Assembly: GCA_037576215.1 (NCBI GenBank)
Contig: JBANDB010000003.1
Span: forward strand, 496,001 to 560,000
DNA length: 64,000 nucleotides
Origin: Armillaria gallica
Taxonomy: Eukaryota > Basidiomycota > Agaricomycetes > Agaricales > Physalacriaceae
Direction: 5' to 3'
Made by a program: the position numbers and the translations under genes. Below the pieces are notes generated by a model. That model ran no database searches, was not told where the DNA came from, and saw only the letters and a list, made by a program, of their open reading frames with translations. Below, one piece after another: positions 11,292 through 21,981 of the stretch. Each line of letters starts with the position of its first letter. The first letter of the stretch is position 1.

Positions 11292-13507
11292 ATGGACATC
11301 GACGAGAAAGGTGAATCCAGCATCGACGTTCGGATTCAAACCGTCACAGCGCGTCCCTCCTTCCGCCATGCATTTCGAACATGGTCAGCCTTCAACCGCT
11401 ACATAAAGACAGACGCAGGGAGGAACATCCCAGGGAACGGGCACATATGGGAGAATGAAGGTCGGTGTGGTCCTCTTCCTCTCTGTAACGCACGCGGGCT
11501 TATCAAGCGTAAGAGACCTTCTCACCTCCCCCGAAGAGCATCAGACCGGGGGAACAGGTTCCTTCTTCGCTTTCTGGTTCTCAGAGTCGATGAATACGAG
11601 TACTTGGGCCGTTGCGTCCTCGATGATTACCCTCGGTATGTGTGCGTATTTCCACCAGCAGGGTTGGGTGCTAATCAATAGGATAGGTATGACATGGTGG
11701 CACGCCATTCTCGTAGTATTCTCGGCGAACATGTTATCTTCAGTTATACTCGTCCTAAATGGATACGCGTCGAGTGGATGGCATATAGGATATCCCGTAC
11801 GTTGTTGACCACTGCTCCGTTTTCCCTACCTTCCTGAGGTCTCCTGTTTTCAGGTACTCGTACGGACATCATTTGGCGTTGTGGGAAGCTTTTTCGCTGT
11901 CATCATCCGAAGCATGTTAGGGACTGTGTGGTTTGGTATACAGTGTACCTTTGGGGGACATTTTGTCTCCATATGTCTGCGGTGTATATGGCCGTCGTGG
12001 TACACCATGGACAACAACATCCCGGAGAGTATAGGCATCACCTCGAGGGACTTGGCAGGGTTTGGTATCTTCTGGATTATCAGTGTGGGGTTTTTAGTTA
12101 TACCCCCTTACAAGACGAAGTGGCTTTTCATTGTTAAGGTAGGCGCTGATCTGAATGACGAGTCTGGACTGAGATACCACATTCAGAGTTTCCTATTACC
12201 GCCGACGGGATTGGGTTTATTGATCTGGGCATTGAAGAAGAACCACGGGTTTACGGGTATGAGCTTCGGTGCTACTCAGTCGAGCGGATCGACTCTGGCC
12301 TGGGCTGTTATTGCGTATGTGTCTTCGTATTCACACAGTGTATGCCTGCTGACATCTCATATGATCTCAGCCAATTTAATGCAGTGATGGGAACCAAGTA
12401 GGTTCTTCGTAATCTGTTGCAACTGCCTTCTAACTACCTTCAGTTCCGCGCTCCTCGTCACTGTGCCAGACATAACAAGATATGCACGCCGTCGTAGCGC
12501 ACAGACCCAAGGACAGCTGTTCTCTCTCCCCATCGGACAGACCCTGTGGGCAACGTGTGGAATCATGGTGACTGCGGCAATGAACCGCCAGTGGGATACG
12601 GCGTATTGGAACGTAAGTACAGGTCTGTACGAGTCGATCCCTAGCTAAATACGTGTAGCCGTACGATCTCTTGAACGGGATGCTTGACCACGATATGTCC
12701 TCACCTTCCAGAGCAGGATGCTTTTTCGCATCTGCTGCGTTTATTTTAGCGACCCTCGGGACCTCTATCGCGAATGTACGTGTTAATTTCTTCTGTTCGA
12801 TTACCACGCTGATCCTCCCAGAATACCATCCCTTTCGGAGCCGACATTACGGCTTTATTGCCGAGATATCTCACCAATGTCCGGGGACAGGTATGTGCAA
12901 CTTGGAGTTGTTCATCTGTGGGTTTCTAAGCACATCCCGGTTCAGTTGCTTTGTGCCCTGATGGGTTTTCTCATATTCCCTTGGCGAATACTATCTAGTG
13001 CCCCGGGATTCCTTACCTTCCTCAACGGGTACTCAATATTCATGGCGCCTGTCGTTGGTATAATGTGCGTGAACCCTTTTTCTTTTTCACGCACTCCAAA
13101 GCTGACCACTGCATAGGATCATCGACTACTTTTTAGTGCGCAAGGGTAACCTCCAGCTCGCGGGACTATTCATTGGCGCTCGGAATGGCCCGTATTATTA
13201 TACCTGGGGGATCAACTGGCGAGCTATCATAGCGTTCATTGCAGGAACAGGTATACCCTTTCCTGGGTTCGTACAGAGTTTTGGCAGCGTGACGATAGGT
13301 GAAGTGGCTACGGAGATATTTGACTTTGGATGGCTTGCGAGTTTTGGGATTGGGGCAATAATATATTGGATTCTTTGTCGGGTATTCCCAGTGCAGAATG
13401 TCGATAGGTGTTTAGCATTTGAGGCCGAGTTGGAGAGGATAGAGAGGGAGGAAGTAGAGAGACGGATAAAGGAGGAGTACCCGAATGGTGTACCGTATAT
13501 CTACTAG
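11292..13507 (+). CDS. NCS1-family nucleobase/allantoin-type permease
   Basis: Eleven exons: 11292-11460, 11516-11635, 11687-11796, 11854-12138, 12187-12314, 12371-12397, 12444-12612, 12659-12775, 12822-12890, 12946-13064, 13117-13507. Together they give 567 residues in one frame, close to the usual 500-600 for fungal NCS1 carriers. Diagnostic blocks: FFAFWFSESMNTSTW, HIGYPVLVRTSFGVVGS, VWFGIQCTFGG, GITSRDLAGFGIFW, IPPYKTKWLF, VPDITRYARR, QLFSLPIGQTLWA, NTIPFGADITALLPRY, NGYSIFMAPVVGIMIIDYF and RNGPYYYTWGINWRAI. NCS1 proteins are 12-helix plasma-membrane symporters for uracil, purines, cytosine, allantoin or related compounds; the sequence does not tell me which. The exon 4/5 intron is 48 nt without a stop, so retention would add 16 residues. 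Exon 6 is only 27 nt. The charged C-terminus is cytosolic. Confidence 0.93.
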
Positions 13508-13938
13508 TATCATGATAATAAAGGGTTCCTGCGTCGAATATGCAATCCATTGTGGACGTTGCAACTCTTTTTTAAAATTCTGAGCACACATGATTTATTT
13601 AGCGGTGCCCGTGTACCCAAAAGACGTCACAATCACACGAAGTCGCGGTCGATTGACCGACTTGCAATTAATAGTTCTGGCCCGCTTAAATGATGTAATG
13701 ATGTAGACGCAGTAGTTCAGGCGACAAAGACGCTCTGGCTCGAACAAATTTGGGTTCAAATCCCATGTCTGTGAATACGGATATGTTTTCTTTTGTAGTT
13801 GGGGTGCACTACCTTTTTTTTCTACACGGGGATTTATGATATGCGACCAGCTAGAATTTCGATACGGTTCTCATGAGGTAAATGAACTCTTCAGTAGAAT
13901 TAATTCTACGTATCGGAAGCTATTTGTCCAGATAAGCC
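13508..13938. other. Spacer with a weak tRNA-like stretch
   Basis: No gene is seen. A segment near 13707-13775 contains a B-box-like GGGTTCAAATCCC, but it does not fold into a convincing tRNA (see rejected items). Confidence 0.3.
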
Positions 13939-14290
13939 TCAATGTAATGCACATGACACAACAGAGGAATTCGCCAATCGTTCATCACGAGCAGCCGCAC
14001 CACGCATACGCATGACTCTCACAAGGGCCCAATAAAGATCGCACAGCTTAATATTAGGTCCTTCGCCAAACTTATTTTCTGGACCAGCGCCAAAAGGGAT
14101 ACGGCCATTAGGCTCAACGGAGAAAATGCGTGCCTTGACGGAAGTCTCATTTCCAGCGGTGCTAGGCAAAAGTAGTACTGAATCTATTGGTGTTACTATC
14201 GACGAGGGCATAAAGCTTTCTATTTTCATACTTTATTGTTCTCCTTCAAAGCTTCAATAGCACCGATCAGTGCTGACTCCGAGTTCGAGG
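13939..14290 (-). pseudogene. HNH_2-type (type II) nuclease remnant
   Basis: The minus strand carries the C-terminal exon of the type II HNH gene at 16.5-17.9 kb: NGRIPFGAGPENKFGEGP, KLCDLYWALVRVM and GAA match DGRIPFGAGPFGEKLGRGP, KLCNLHWAIVRVM and GAA. The intron before it (about 14180-14240; GTATGAAA...CAATAG) is alignable base by base with the functional intron at 17551-17603. The exon start is frameshifted. The HNH core is absent or unrecognisable. Retention of the intron shows that the copy arose from DNA, not from mRNA. Confidence 0.6.
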
Positions 14291-15132
14291 CAAAGAGGAG
14301 CGGTGATTCATTTTCGTAATTCGATGAATTGATAGGACTTGGAGCACTGTAGCGTGAACGAAATCCGGACTTGAGGATTGGGCTGAATGAATCTTTCGTC
14401 CAGTCACGAGGTCGACCCTTCCATTTGGAGCAATACGTCGGGATTCCCTTTAATAGCAAAGCCGACGTACCATGTGACTTGTAACAAGTATCTGATTGTT
14501 TCTCGACAATTCTCGAGGCTGGGATCATTGATACCTTTCCTTATCGGTGCCTTCTTGAGGCTTTTTGGCCGCTGTCCTTCCGGCTGAGTGTACTTTTTAT
14601 GGTACTGCGTTTCAAACCGCCCTTGTGAAGTACTCGGAAAAAGCTCGGCCAGACTGTGTTGTCAATACTGCCATTTTCTGGGAAAGAAATAATGAACTCA
14701 AATCTGTGAGTCGGCGCAGACTGCTCCGACAAACCCTTTTCGGTGACAGTCGAACAGACACCCTGTTAATGCTCGGTAACACTGCTAACTTATCTTCAAA
14801 TTTGCACAACGTGATAAAGTCGTCGCTACCAGCCTGCTCTTAATTCAGCGCGCGAGAATAATGCTGCATTCCGACGTCAACGTTTGACGTGGGAGAAAAG
14901 GTAAACCCCGATTGATTCCGTATAAAAAAGAAGAAAGCTGTTGTTATATGGAGAAAAAGCAAAGACAGTCAATGAAAAGAAGAAAAAAAGCGCCACGAAT
15001 GTGTACGATAAGAAGCGGAAAGATGATAGAGAGAATTCCTGTTGTGTCGTAAGTAGAAAATCCGATGAGAAGTTTCTAGAGAAGCAAAGGATGATATAGT
15101 GTTACATAAATGCAGTTTCTTTGTAGATCCGT
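14291..15132. other. No supportable gene
   Basis: Short minus-strand frames (14528-14226, 14732-14541, 14809-14612) lie upstream of the HNH remnant and could be decayed exons of it, but I see no motif. A purine-rich stretch at 14920-15060 (GAAAAAGC, AAGAAGAAAAAAAG) looks like simple spacer. Confidence 0.35.
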
Positions 15133-16210
15133 CTACTTAGGAGGGGGAGTCGGTGGCCCTGAATTTGTAGACACGTTAGAATGAGAATATGGCTCTGACA
15201 TTAAAGACGAACCGAAAAGGCCTGAGCGAGTAGGCGGTGGGGGAGAAGTAGGGAGCGGCGCAGCTGGTGCTGCCATGGCGGGGGCCGCTGAGAGGAGAGG
15301 ATTCGCTATTTCGAGTCATTAATGAAAACAAAACAAAAAACGCAACCAGTCAGGACGTACGTCTCCATTGCGCCCATGCCGGTAACTTTGGCGGTGGAGG
15401 CTCAAAAGCCGGAACAGCAGGCGGCGCTGGGGGCATGAGCTTCGCGATCGCTTTCTCTCTCCTTTCTGCACGTTTATGCACCGTGCGCCATGCCGGACGT
15501 GCTGGACCCGGAGGTCCTTCTTCCATTGGAGGGGGCGGGGGCGGGGGCGGAGCGACAAACCCTTGCGGCTCGGGGGCTGGGAGTCATCAAGGACTGCATC
15601 GAAAGAAAAAGAAAAAGTCAACGTACCGGTCGCCACTCTGGCGAGTACTCTCCCCCCGCACCGTGCTTCGACTTGACACTCAAGAGCTCTGCTATTTCAC
15701 TGATAAATACTGATCAAAGGTGGTGTCGGCTGCAGCAGAATGGACATACGTACTACTGTAGCGCCCGTCGTTCGTCCCTCAGTTTCCCCACCTCTTCCAA
15801 CAGAATCCGAACTTCACCGGCAAGCGCCTTGCTAAAGTCATTGATATACCTGAGAAGTATATGTCAGATGACTACCATATTACGATGGGTACGATTTCAC
15901 TTGGGGGGATTTCCGTTGAAATTCTTGCTCGACATAGGGTAAAAAAAGCACCAATAAGGAGGGTATCACTGATACACCCACGATGTGGCGATTATGTACA
16001 GCATCGATGTCAAGAATCAGAATTTCCAGTCGCGTGTAGGAAAGCACGAGGTAGCCGTTCGTACGGATCCTAAAGAAAAGCAGAAGGTTAGGAAGGTAAC
16101 ACTAAGGGAACAGCCATCCAGCCTACCGTCAGCCACGCCAGCAGTCGCCCTTCACTGCAACTTCTCCCTTGCTTCCGTGGAAGTCGAGAACAAAAGCGTC
16201 AACCCTCACG
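15133..16210 (-). CDS. Proline-rich protein with coiled-coil segment
   Basis: Minus-strand exons that join in frame: 16069-15982, 15923-15901 (a 23-nt micro-exon), 15849-15754, 15699-15623, 15576-15361 and 15305-15133. They give NPPKYINDFSKALAGEVR, then a heptad-like LLEEVGKLRDERRALQ, SVKSKHGAGGEYSPEW, a polyproline run (APPPPPPPPMEEGPPGP), WRTVHKRAEREKAIAKL and a Pro/Ser tail ending GPPTPPPK. The frame across 15622 needs the weaker donor GTTGAC; the stronger GTACGT 4 bp upstream would shift the frame. The 5' exon (near 16110-16210, reading VDAFVLDFHGSKGEV) is probable, but its junction is unresolved. It is head to head with the HNH gene at 16493. The role is unknown. Confidence 0.55.
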
Positions 16211-16492
16211 TGGACGCTAACCGGAAAGATTACAAATTGAATTTGAAATTGCAATACAAAAGCGTCTGGACTTCATGTGGCTGTGTAAAAAGTATCTCAC
16301 AGTTGAACGACGATACTTATATTCAGATTTCGTTCGCGCTGTAGCGCCTCAATGGTACCCTACGGCGAAACCAGATGCAGTCAAATACGTAGAGAAAAGT
16401 AACATTGCCAGACCGTCTCACCGAATTACTCCTCTTTGTCTCAAGCTCTCTAGAAACCTTCGACGATTCCCCCTTCCAACGCTCTTTTCCAA

Positions 16493-17909
16493 ATGTCGAA
16501 TTTTGACGAAATGAATTTTGAAGAATCTGGGCCGAAACCTCAAGGCATACAAATGGCACACCACGCACTCAGTCTTCTCACCTTATTCAAAGGGACCGAT
16601 CCATATCGGAAGACATCTTGCAACCGTTCGGCGAAATTCAACGCAATCGTTCTTAACTTGTTGAGTTGCACCATTCAAGAATCTCTGGACCGTTTCGGCT
16701 GCTGGGGCATGGCCCAGGCTTTCTGGAAGTGCATTAGCAAGTGTCACCCCGACGCACCAAAATTGGGTATGCTAACGGTATATTAAATCTTCATTCTTTT
16801 TTCACCACCGCCTTTCAGTTGCGCAACTGTACAACGATGATTGCGGCCCAGAAATTCTCGCAGACAACGTTGTCGGGAGCGACACATCTGACGTGTCCCC
16901 CCTTGCCCAGATGGCGGCCGAGATCTTCACGCATCTGTGCGTCCCCTGTAAGTACACCTTTTTGCATATTTCTCACTAGAACTAATGATAATCTTGCATC
17001 AAGTTATGAATCCATGCGACCTCCAACCCACGCCCGACACCCCAGAAACGATACCGGAGCCGACAGAAAAGGCAGTAGACCGTATTTTAGCAGAGTATGC
17101 TACAACTGAGCTTTGGGGACAGCATCGGCAACAGGTGCTGAAAAAACTTGTAGGCGAATGGGCTGTATTCCACTCAGTTGTCATCGATTTGAATATTTAT
17201 GGATAGGTTTATCTTCGTGACGGAGGGCGTTGTCCTTTGACACGCTTGGCTTTCAAAGGGTTCAGTATCCCATATTACAGCAAAGCTGCGCTGTGCCACA
17301 TCATCCCTAACTGTATTGCCTTGCCTAACAAGGTACGTTCCTACATCTACTATTCTTTTTGCCGTTGAATATTATGTTCTTCTAGCTGGATCCGTTTAGA
17401 ATGATATCACTATTTGCAGGAACCGATGTTGCCGAGAGCGTGCGAGCAGAGCTCAACTCGCTAGGGAACGTCATCAACCTTGATACCGGTATCTCTGTGG
17501 TTTTCGACGATCTTATGTTTGGCATTGAAGCTGAGGAGGAGAACAGTGAGGTATGCAAATGTAAAGCTTATGACTTCCTCGTCGATACCAACACCACCTA
17601 TAGGTCCAGTACTACTTTCGCTATGCGCCAGGACACCCATTTCTGGAAGTCAACCCATTCCGCATCCAGCCTGACGGCCGTATTCCTTTCGGCGCCGGTC
17701 CGTTTGGGGAAAAGCTGGGCAGAGGACCTAATCCCAAATTATGCAATCTCCACTGGGCTATAGTGAGAGTTATGAATATGAGTGGCGCTGCTGAGATCTT
17801 TCGGGAAGAAAGGGATGAACAATTGGAGAATCCGTCTGCCCTGCTATCCGTGCATTATATTGACGCTCAATTGGACAAATTTGCGATAGAAAGGGAAATG
17901 GTTTCCTAG
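16493..17909 (+). CDS. HNH_2-type nuclease-like protein, type II
   Basis: Exons 16493-16766, 16819-16947, 17004-17149, 17207-17332, 17386-17550 and 17604-17909 encode 381 residues. The N-terminal helical region (about 1-170) is of unknown function. The nuclease-like core follows: YLRDGGRCPLTRLAF, then ALCHIIPNCIALP with the first His, DPFRMISLFAGTDV, and LNSLGNVINLDTGISVVFDD with the Asn. In active relatives the last segment usually reads HxxFD; here it is SVVFDD, so the third catalytic residue appears replaced. The C-terminal part NPFRIQPDGRIPFGAGP is shared with the remnant at 13.9 kb. It is only distantly related to the type I copies. A nucleic-acid-binding or regulatory role is as likely as cleavage. 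Confidence 0.8.
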
Positions 17910-18640
17910 TATTCAATTGTCCCGACCAAGGTTGGTACTTCTTTTAGCTATAGTAAGAGCCGTCTATCATCATGAATCCATGTAGATGTATATTGTCCTC
18001 GCAACTCCTTACATACTGCGAGGATACTCGAACGACTGGTCTTGAAGGCGTAAGTATATCGGGATGGATCGACTCCGGACTGACTAGCCAAAGGTCTATA
18101 ATTCTATCCCCACATAGACCTTGTCGATATAAGGTCGAGGGTATCTCTGGGTACCTTTGTGCCACGTCCAGTGAAACCATGGAATACAGATCTTCATTGT
18201 GTATATATATGCTTCAAGTGCCAGAGTCCTCTTGGTAGCACCATGTCCTCTCACCGGTGACAAGCGCTCGTTTTCGGCGCATCAGGAGCATGCGGATAAG
18301 GAATCATTAACAAGATCCTGAGACCTATCCTGAACGTGGGACATTTGAGGAAGTGACCCTCGTCACTGAGAGGCCAGGCGCGCCTGCTTCCTTTTTCTAA
18401 ATTCAACATTATTGCTCAACCCGTTAATGACATTAACCTTTTGTCTATGAGTGATGTATCGATGAATGCCTCCAGGGCTGGCTGATTCAAAAAAAAACAT
18501 GATATCAACATATCTTCTGCTGCGGTAAATGATGCTCCTGCTCGGGTCGCTTATGTCTTGCCCAATATACATTCTCGCCGGACCCTATCAAGGAAACGAA
18601 AAATAACGGCACAAGAAGGCGACGGAGGCTTTAAATAAGC
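17910..18640. other. No gene seen
   Basis: Short unconnected frames only. No repeats shared with other parts of the window were noticed. Confidence 0.4.
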
Positions 18641-19315
18641 TCGCGCAGCATCCTTTGTGGCTGTACCTACAGGGACCAAGGCGAGCGTCGCGGTGGTGGA
18701 ATGGAAGCCTTTTAACCCAGGTGATTTCCAGGTATACGGCAATGATATAGAGAAAATGCCGTATGACCCACCGCTTGGGGAGTCTCACCCTGAGATTCTA
18801 GAGCTCGAGAAAAAAAACTATTTTATTATGACGTTGTCTGAAGCTAGTGATGAGAAGAGCTGGTCATGGTACGAGGTTCGGCCTGACGTCGTGGTGTGCC
18901 GTATGTACGGCACTATATGTAGCTCGGATTCGTGCCAAACAATAACGTCTACAGCTTGACTCTTTGGTAAAGACTTGGCCGTGTACCCGTCTCTCTATGC
19001 TCGAATTGAGGGTAAGGGTAGCCGAGTGCATCGATGATGAAATGGACGCTCCTCTCAAACACGTTTCTCAGGATGTGGATGATGATCTGGGGCTTGTTGA
19101 ACCCATCCAAGACGCATGGTACTAGGGCTTTCAACATGGTCGCCGATCAAGCGAAGCCGATGGGAGATGGGCGGTTATTTTGGCCTCGTGCCTCTTCCCC
19201 CGGACTATGGGGGCACCTGTGGATTATATGAAGAAGCAAGCCCATCAGAAGGAGCTCAGGGTGGCGATTAAGGATCCTATGAAATTTGGAGTGGATGGCT
19301 TCGTCCTATTTTAAT
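18641..19315 (+). pseudogene. PRISE-like NAD(P)-dependent reductase remnant
   Basis: Three collinear pieces in different frames. First, PTGTKASVAVVEWKPFNPGD then WSWYEVRPDVVV (18657-18895), which matches the WxExRPxxVIGF signature of PRISE-like (progesterone 5-beta-reductase / iridoid-synthase-like) short-chain reductases. Second, KTHGTRAFNMVADQAK then GRLFWPRASSP (19100-19190), matching the AFNxxDG...WxxLWP region. Third, APVDYMKKQAHQKELRVA then IKDPMKFGVDGFVLF (19206-19313). The N-terminal Rossmann fold is missing, and stops and frameshifts separate the pieces, so it is not functional. Confidence 0.5.
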
Positions 19316-19968
19316 AGGTACCAGTCTGTGGAACGGGCGCTCGAGGCTGGTTCATGTGAGAGACTGACCAGAAGACGGCATGTTATATGGTTTTTGACTG
19401 ATTTAAGGCAGAGAGCTACGGCGTTAGCGACACTCCGTGCATCCGAGCGCTTCGGTAGTATGCAACGACTTGTTCATTCGGGACATTGGGCATTCCATTA
19501 AACTGCTGTGTACGGTGAACGGGCATCAGAGTACAGCAAGACTCTAGATAACTGTCAGGGACGTGTTGTGAACTCCCCTGGTTTCGATAGACTCACAATG
19601 TGGGAAGGATTGACATGATTGGAACGGCAGGAGCATCGTTGAAGGCAGCATCACGGTGGCTGGCTCTTCTTCTCACTGATGTCACGAGTCACGATTATAG
19701 TGAGACCGGTCATCGGACTTAAGAGCATCCTCAACCGCTATATAGCGAGCGAGGCGCCCCGTTTTCATTTCCCAGTTCTCCAGCGGCCAAGGTGCTAGAA
19801 ACGAGGACTCGATGCCTACTCCAAACTCTGTGTTGACCCTTTGAATGAAGGTTTGATGGGGGTGTGGCCGGACCTTTGACGCAAGGACGTCGCGACACAG
19901 CTAAGCACAGCTAAGGTTGGCCGATAATCACACTTCCTAGCACGAGGCTTTCGCGAGGCTACAGCTAT
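19316..19968. other. No gene seen
   Basis: Spacer between the reductase remnant and the coiled-coil gene. A 71-codon frame at 19286-19501 overlaps the end of the remnant and has no motif. Confidence 0.4.
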
Positions 19969-20769
19969 ATGACTATCCTGGATGCCTTTTCACTCTCACC
20001 ATCGTCTCCCAGTGCCATGTCGTCTGAACTACAGCGCGAGCCCTCTGATGCCTGGAAGGCCCAGCTTCGAAATCGAATCGCCGAGGCGCTCCGCCCTTCG
20101 TACCACTTTACCCCATCGGGAGAGATCAAATTCACCGTCCCGTGGTCTACGACGTTTGGGGGAATTGGGACGCATGTTATCAAGGAGTATGTGGAGGTTA
20201 TGGGGAAGCTGTATAGGCTGCAGAAGTCGACAGAGGAGATGGAGCTGGAGCGTGTGAGGCGGCAGGCGGGGGATGAGGAGGATTATGGGGAGCGTGTGGT
20301 GTGCCCGTCTCCTGCTAGGCTGCGGGCGGTGGCGGAAGATGAGAAGAGGAAGGAGGAGGTGCAGGCTATGAGGAAGGAAGTGCAGGAGGAGGGGGATAGG
20401 GAGTTGGCGTTGCTGTTGAGGGCGGAAGAGCTTATTCGGTGGGAGAAGAGATTGCAGGCGAAGGAGAGGGCGTTGGAACGATTGGCTCAGGAGCATAGTA
20501 TGAAGGAGAGGGGGTATCATGAGAGGTTGAGGGTGATGGAGCAACGGGAGCGGGATGTGCATGAAAGGGAGAAGGCGTTGGAAGCGAGGGATAGCAGGCC
20601 GGAGCGCTTCCGGGGATGGAGACAGCGGGAATCTGAGAGTAAGGTTCGAGGAAGGGAACTTCCGAGCTCGTGGCTGAACCGTCGACCGACAGCGCCGCCG
20701 TTGGTGAACGTTAGCGTCGGTTCGAGGATACAGGAGTGGGAAAATATAAGTGTAAGTGTCGTTATTTGA
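19969..20769 (+). CDS. Coiled-coil protein of unknown function
   Basis: Single open frame of up to 266 residues; an in-frame ATG at 20017 (MSSELQREPSD) gives 250 residues and a more typical start. A short globular N-terminus (EALRPSYHFTPSGEIKFTVPW) precedes a long Glu/Arg/Lys-rich helix from about residue 75 to 215 (EKRKEEVQAMRKEVQEEGD, RWEKRLQAKERALERLA) with heptad periodicity. A basic tail follows. The codon composition is strongly biased (GAG/AGG-rich), unlike its surroundings, which is typical of such coiled coils. The frame ends shortly after a possible GTAAGT donor (20751), so a further exon is possible. No family is recognised. Confidence 0.55.
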   Translation: MTILDAFSLSPSSPSAMSSELQREPSDAWKAQLRNRIAEALRPSYHFTPSGEIKFTVPWSTTFGGIGTHVIKEYVEVMGKLYRLQKSTEEMELERVRRQAGDEEDYGERVVCPSPARLRAVAEDEKRKEEVQAMRKEVQEEGDRELALLLRAEELIRWEKRLQAKERALERLAQEHSMKERGYHERLRVMEQRERDVHEREKALEARDSRPERFRGWRQRESESKVRGRELPSSWLNRRPTAPPLVNVSVGSRIQEWENISVSVVI

Positions 20770-21248
20770 TCTTGTGGTAATTGGGTTTGACGACAGCTGC
20801 AGCCTCCTGGACGGTTCTGAGTAGGGAAGCTATGAGTCTGGCACTGTAGTTATGCATCGTCATTGTTTGTTTATTTTCACGACGGCTTTGTACATACAGT
20901 AGATGTTTTTTGATTCGCGTTTTGAATTTTCTGGCAATTGACGTTGAGTGAGTTGCATTGCCTTCAACCACGAGACGGCCTATCTAGAGCCTCGAGACAT
21001 TGCTATGTTCCTCTGAAAAGGCATACAGACAAATATGTTCATATGCCGGCTATAGCCATGGTTTTCGAAGAACCTCCTGATCGAAGAGTTGATAGGCGGA
21101 ACTATGAAGGGTCACCGTTAGACGCGAAGAAATGGTTATTATACGAATCCAACCGGGTGGAATAAACGTCTCGCTCTCTTTCGATATCGTTTGCGCCATT
21201 AACTCCGTATCCCAGCGATCGATGATAAGACGGAGGACGAAAAAAAGC
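20770..21248. other. No gene seen
   Basis: Short frames only. The 3' flank of the coiled-coil gene is A/T-rich. Confidence 0.4.
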
Positions 21249-21745
21249 TCAAGAATCGGAAAGTGAAGGGCTTTCAGGATTGGTTGCTCGAATGAACAGA
21301 GCCCTCCTTCGTGTCTTCCCTAACATCACAGTAAATGTCCGGGAAGTTTCGACCGTGGTCGTGGAGGAGACGCCTGGAGCGATCGGTCCCAGCTGTTCTC
21401 CGGGATCCTGAAATAAGAATAAATCAATTTGAAGGATTTGCATGATATAAATCCACATACTTTCGTGCCCAGCGAACTGCGCAATTTTCTTTTCCAAAAT
21501 GGGTCCTGACATATTGCCGATATGTTGTGAGAGTTCACCGGCAATCGATCGTGTGCAAAATAGTTGTGCACCGCATGGAGGTCGTGAGGCAGCGTTTCCA
21601 CGTTCCAGTCATCGCTTGGGTAAATCAATTCCTGGAGGTAGACAAAAATTAGGAGACACGAAGTAGGATATTTTTTACGGAGCACATACTCAGTATCACT
21701 CGTCCAAGTCTGAAAGCAACTCGTGTTGAACCACTTTAGTCATGC
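21249..21745 (-). CDS. Possible small two- or three-exon gene
   Basis: Two minus-strand segments join well across a GTATGT...TTTCAG intron (about 21468-21412): ELIYPSDDWNVETLPHDL...WKRKLRSSLGTK and DPGEQLGPIAPGVSSTTT, ending SPSLSDS at 21249. An upstream piece starting MTKVVQHELLSDLDE (21742) would make a good first exon, but no splice pair keeps the frame. The gene is therefore either differently spliced or broken. No family is recognised. It lies divergently upstream of the chitin synthase. Confidence 0.3.
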
Positions 21746-21981
21746 TTTGGTGTCAATTTGACCAATTTTACCCATATTTTACCCGATACTTTCCATAAAC
21801 GGAGCAAACGGGCAGTACCCTGCCACGTGAGGTCGTCATCCATCACGGCGACGGCGTTTTTCATCCTCCCACCGTCAACGACGACGACGAGCCCTTCTGC
21901 TGTCGCTTCCCTGTGCCCTGCTGCCAGGCTGCAGCATCTCTAACGACCCACTGACGTTCGACTGGCCGTCGCTTTGCCACC

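Noticed and set aside
13704..13780. Possible tRNA with GGGTTCAAATCCC
   Set aside because: The acceptor stem has mismatches, no D-arm of the usual form can be drawn, and the anticodon is not clear. It could be a very old tRNA pseudogene, but I cannot support it.
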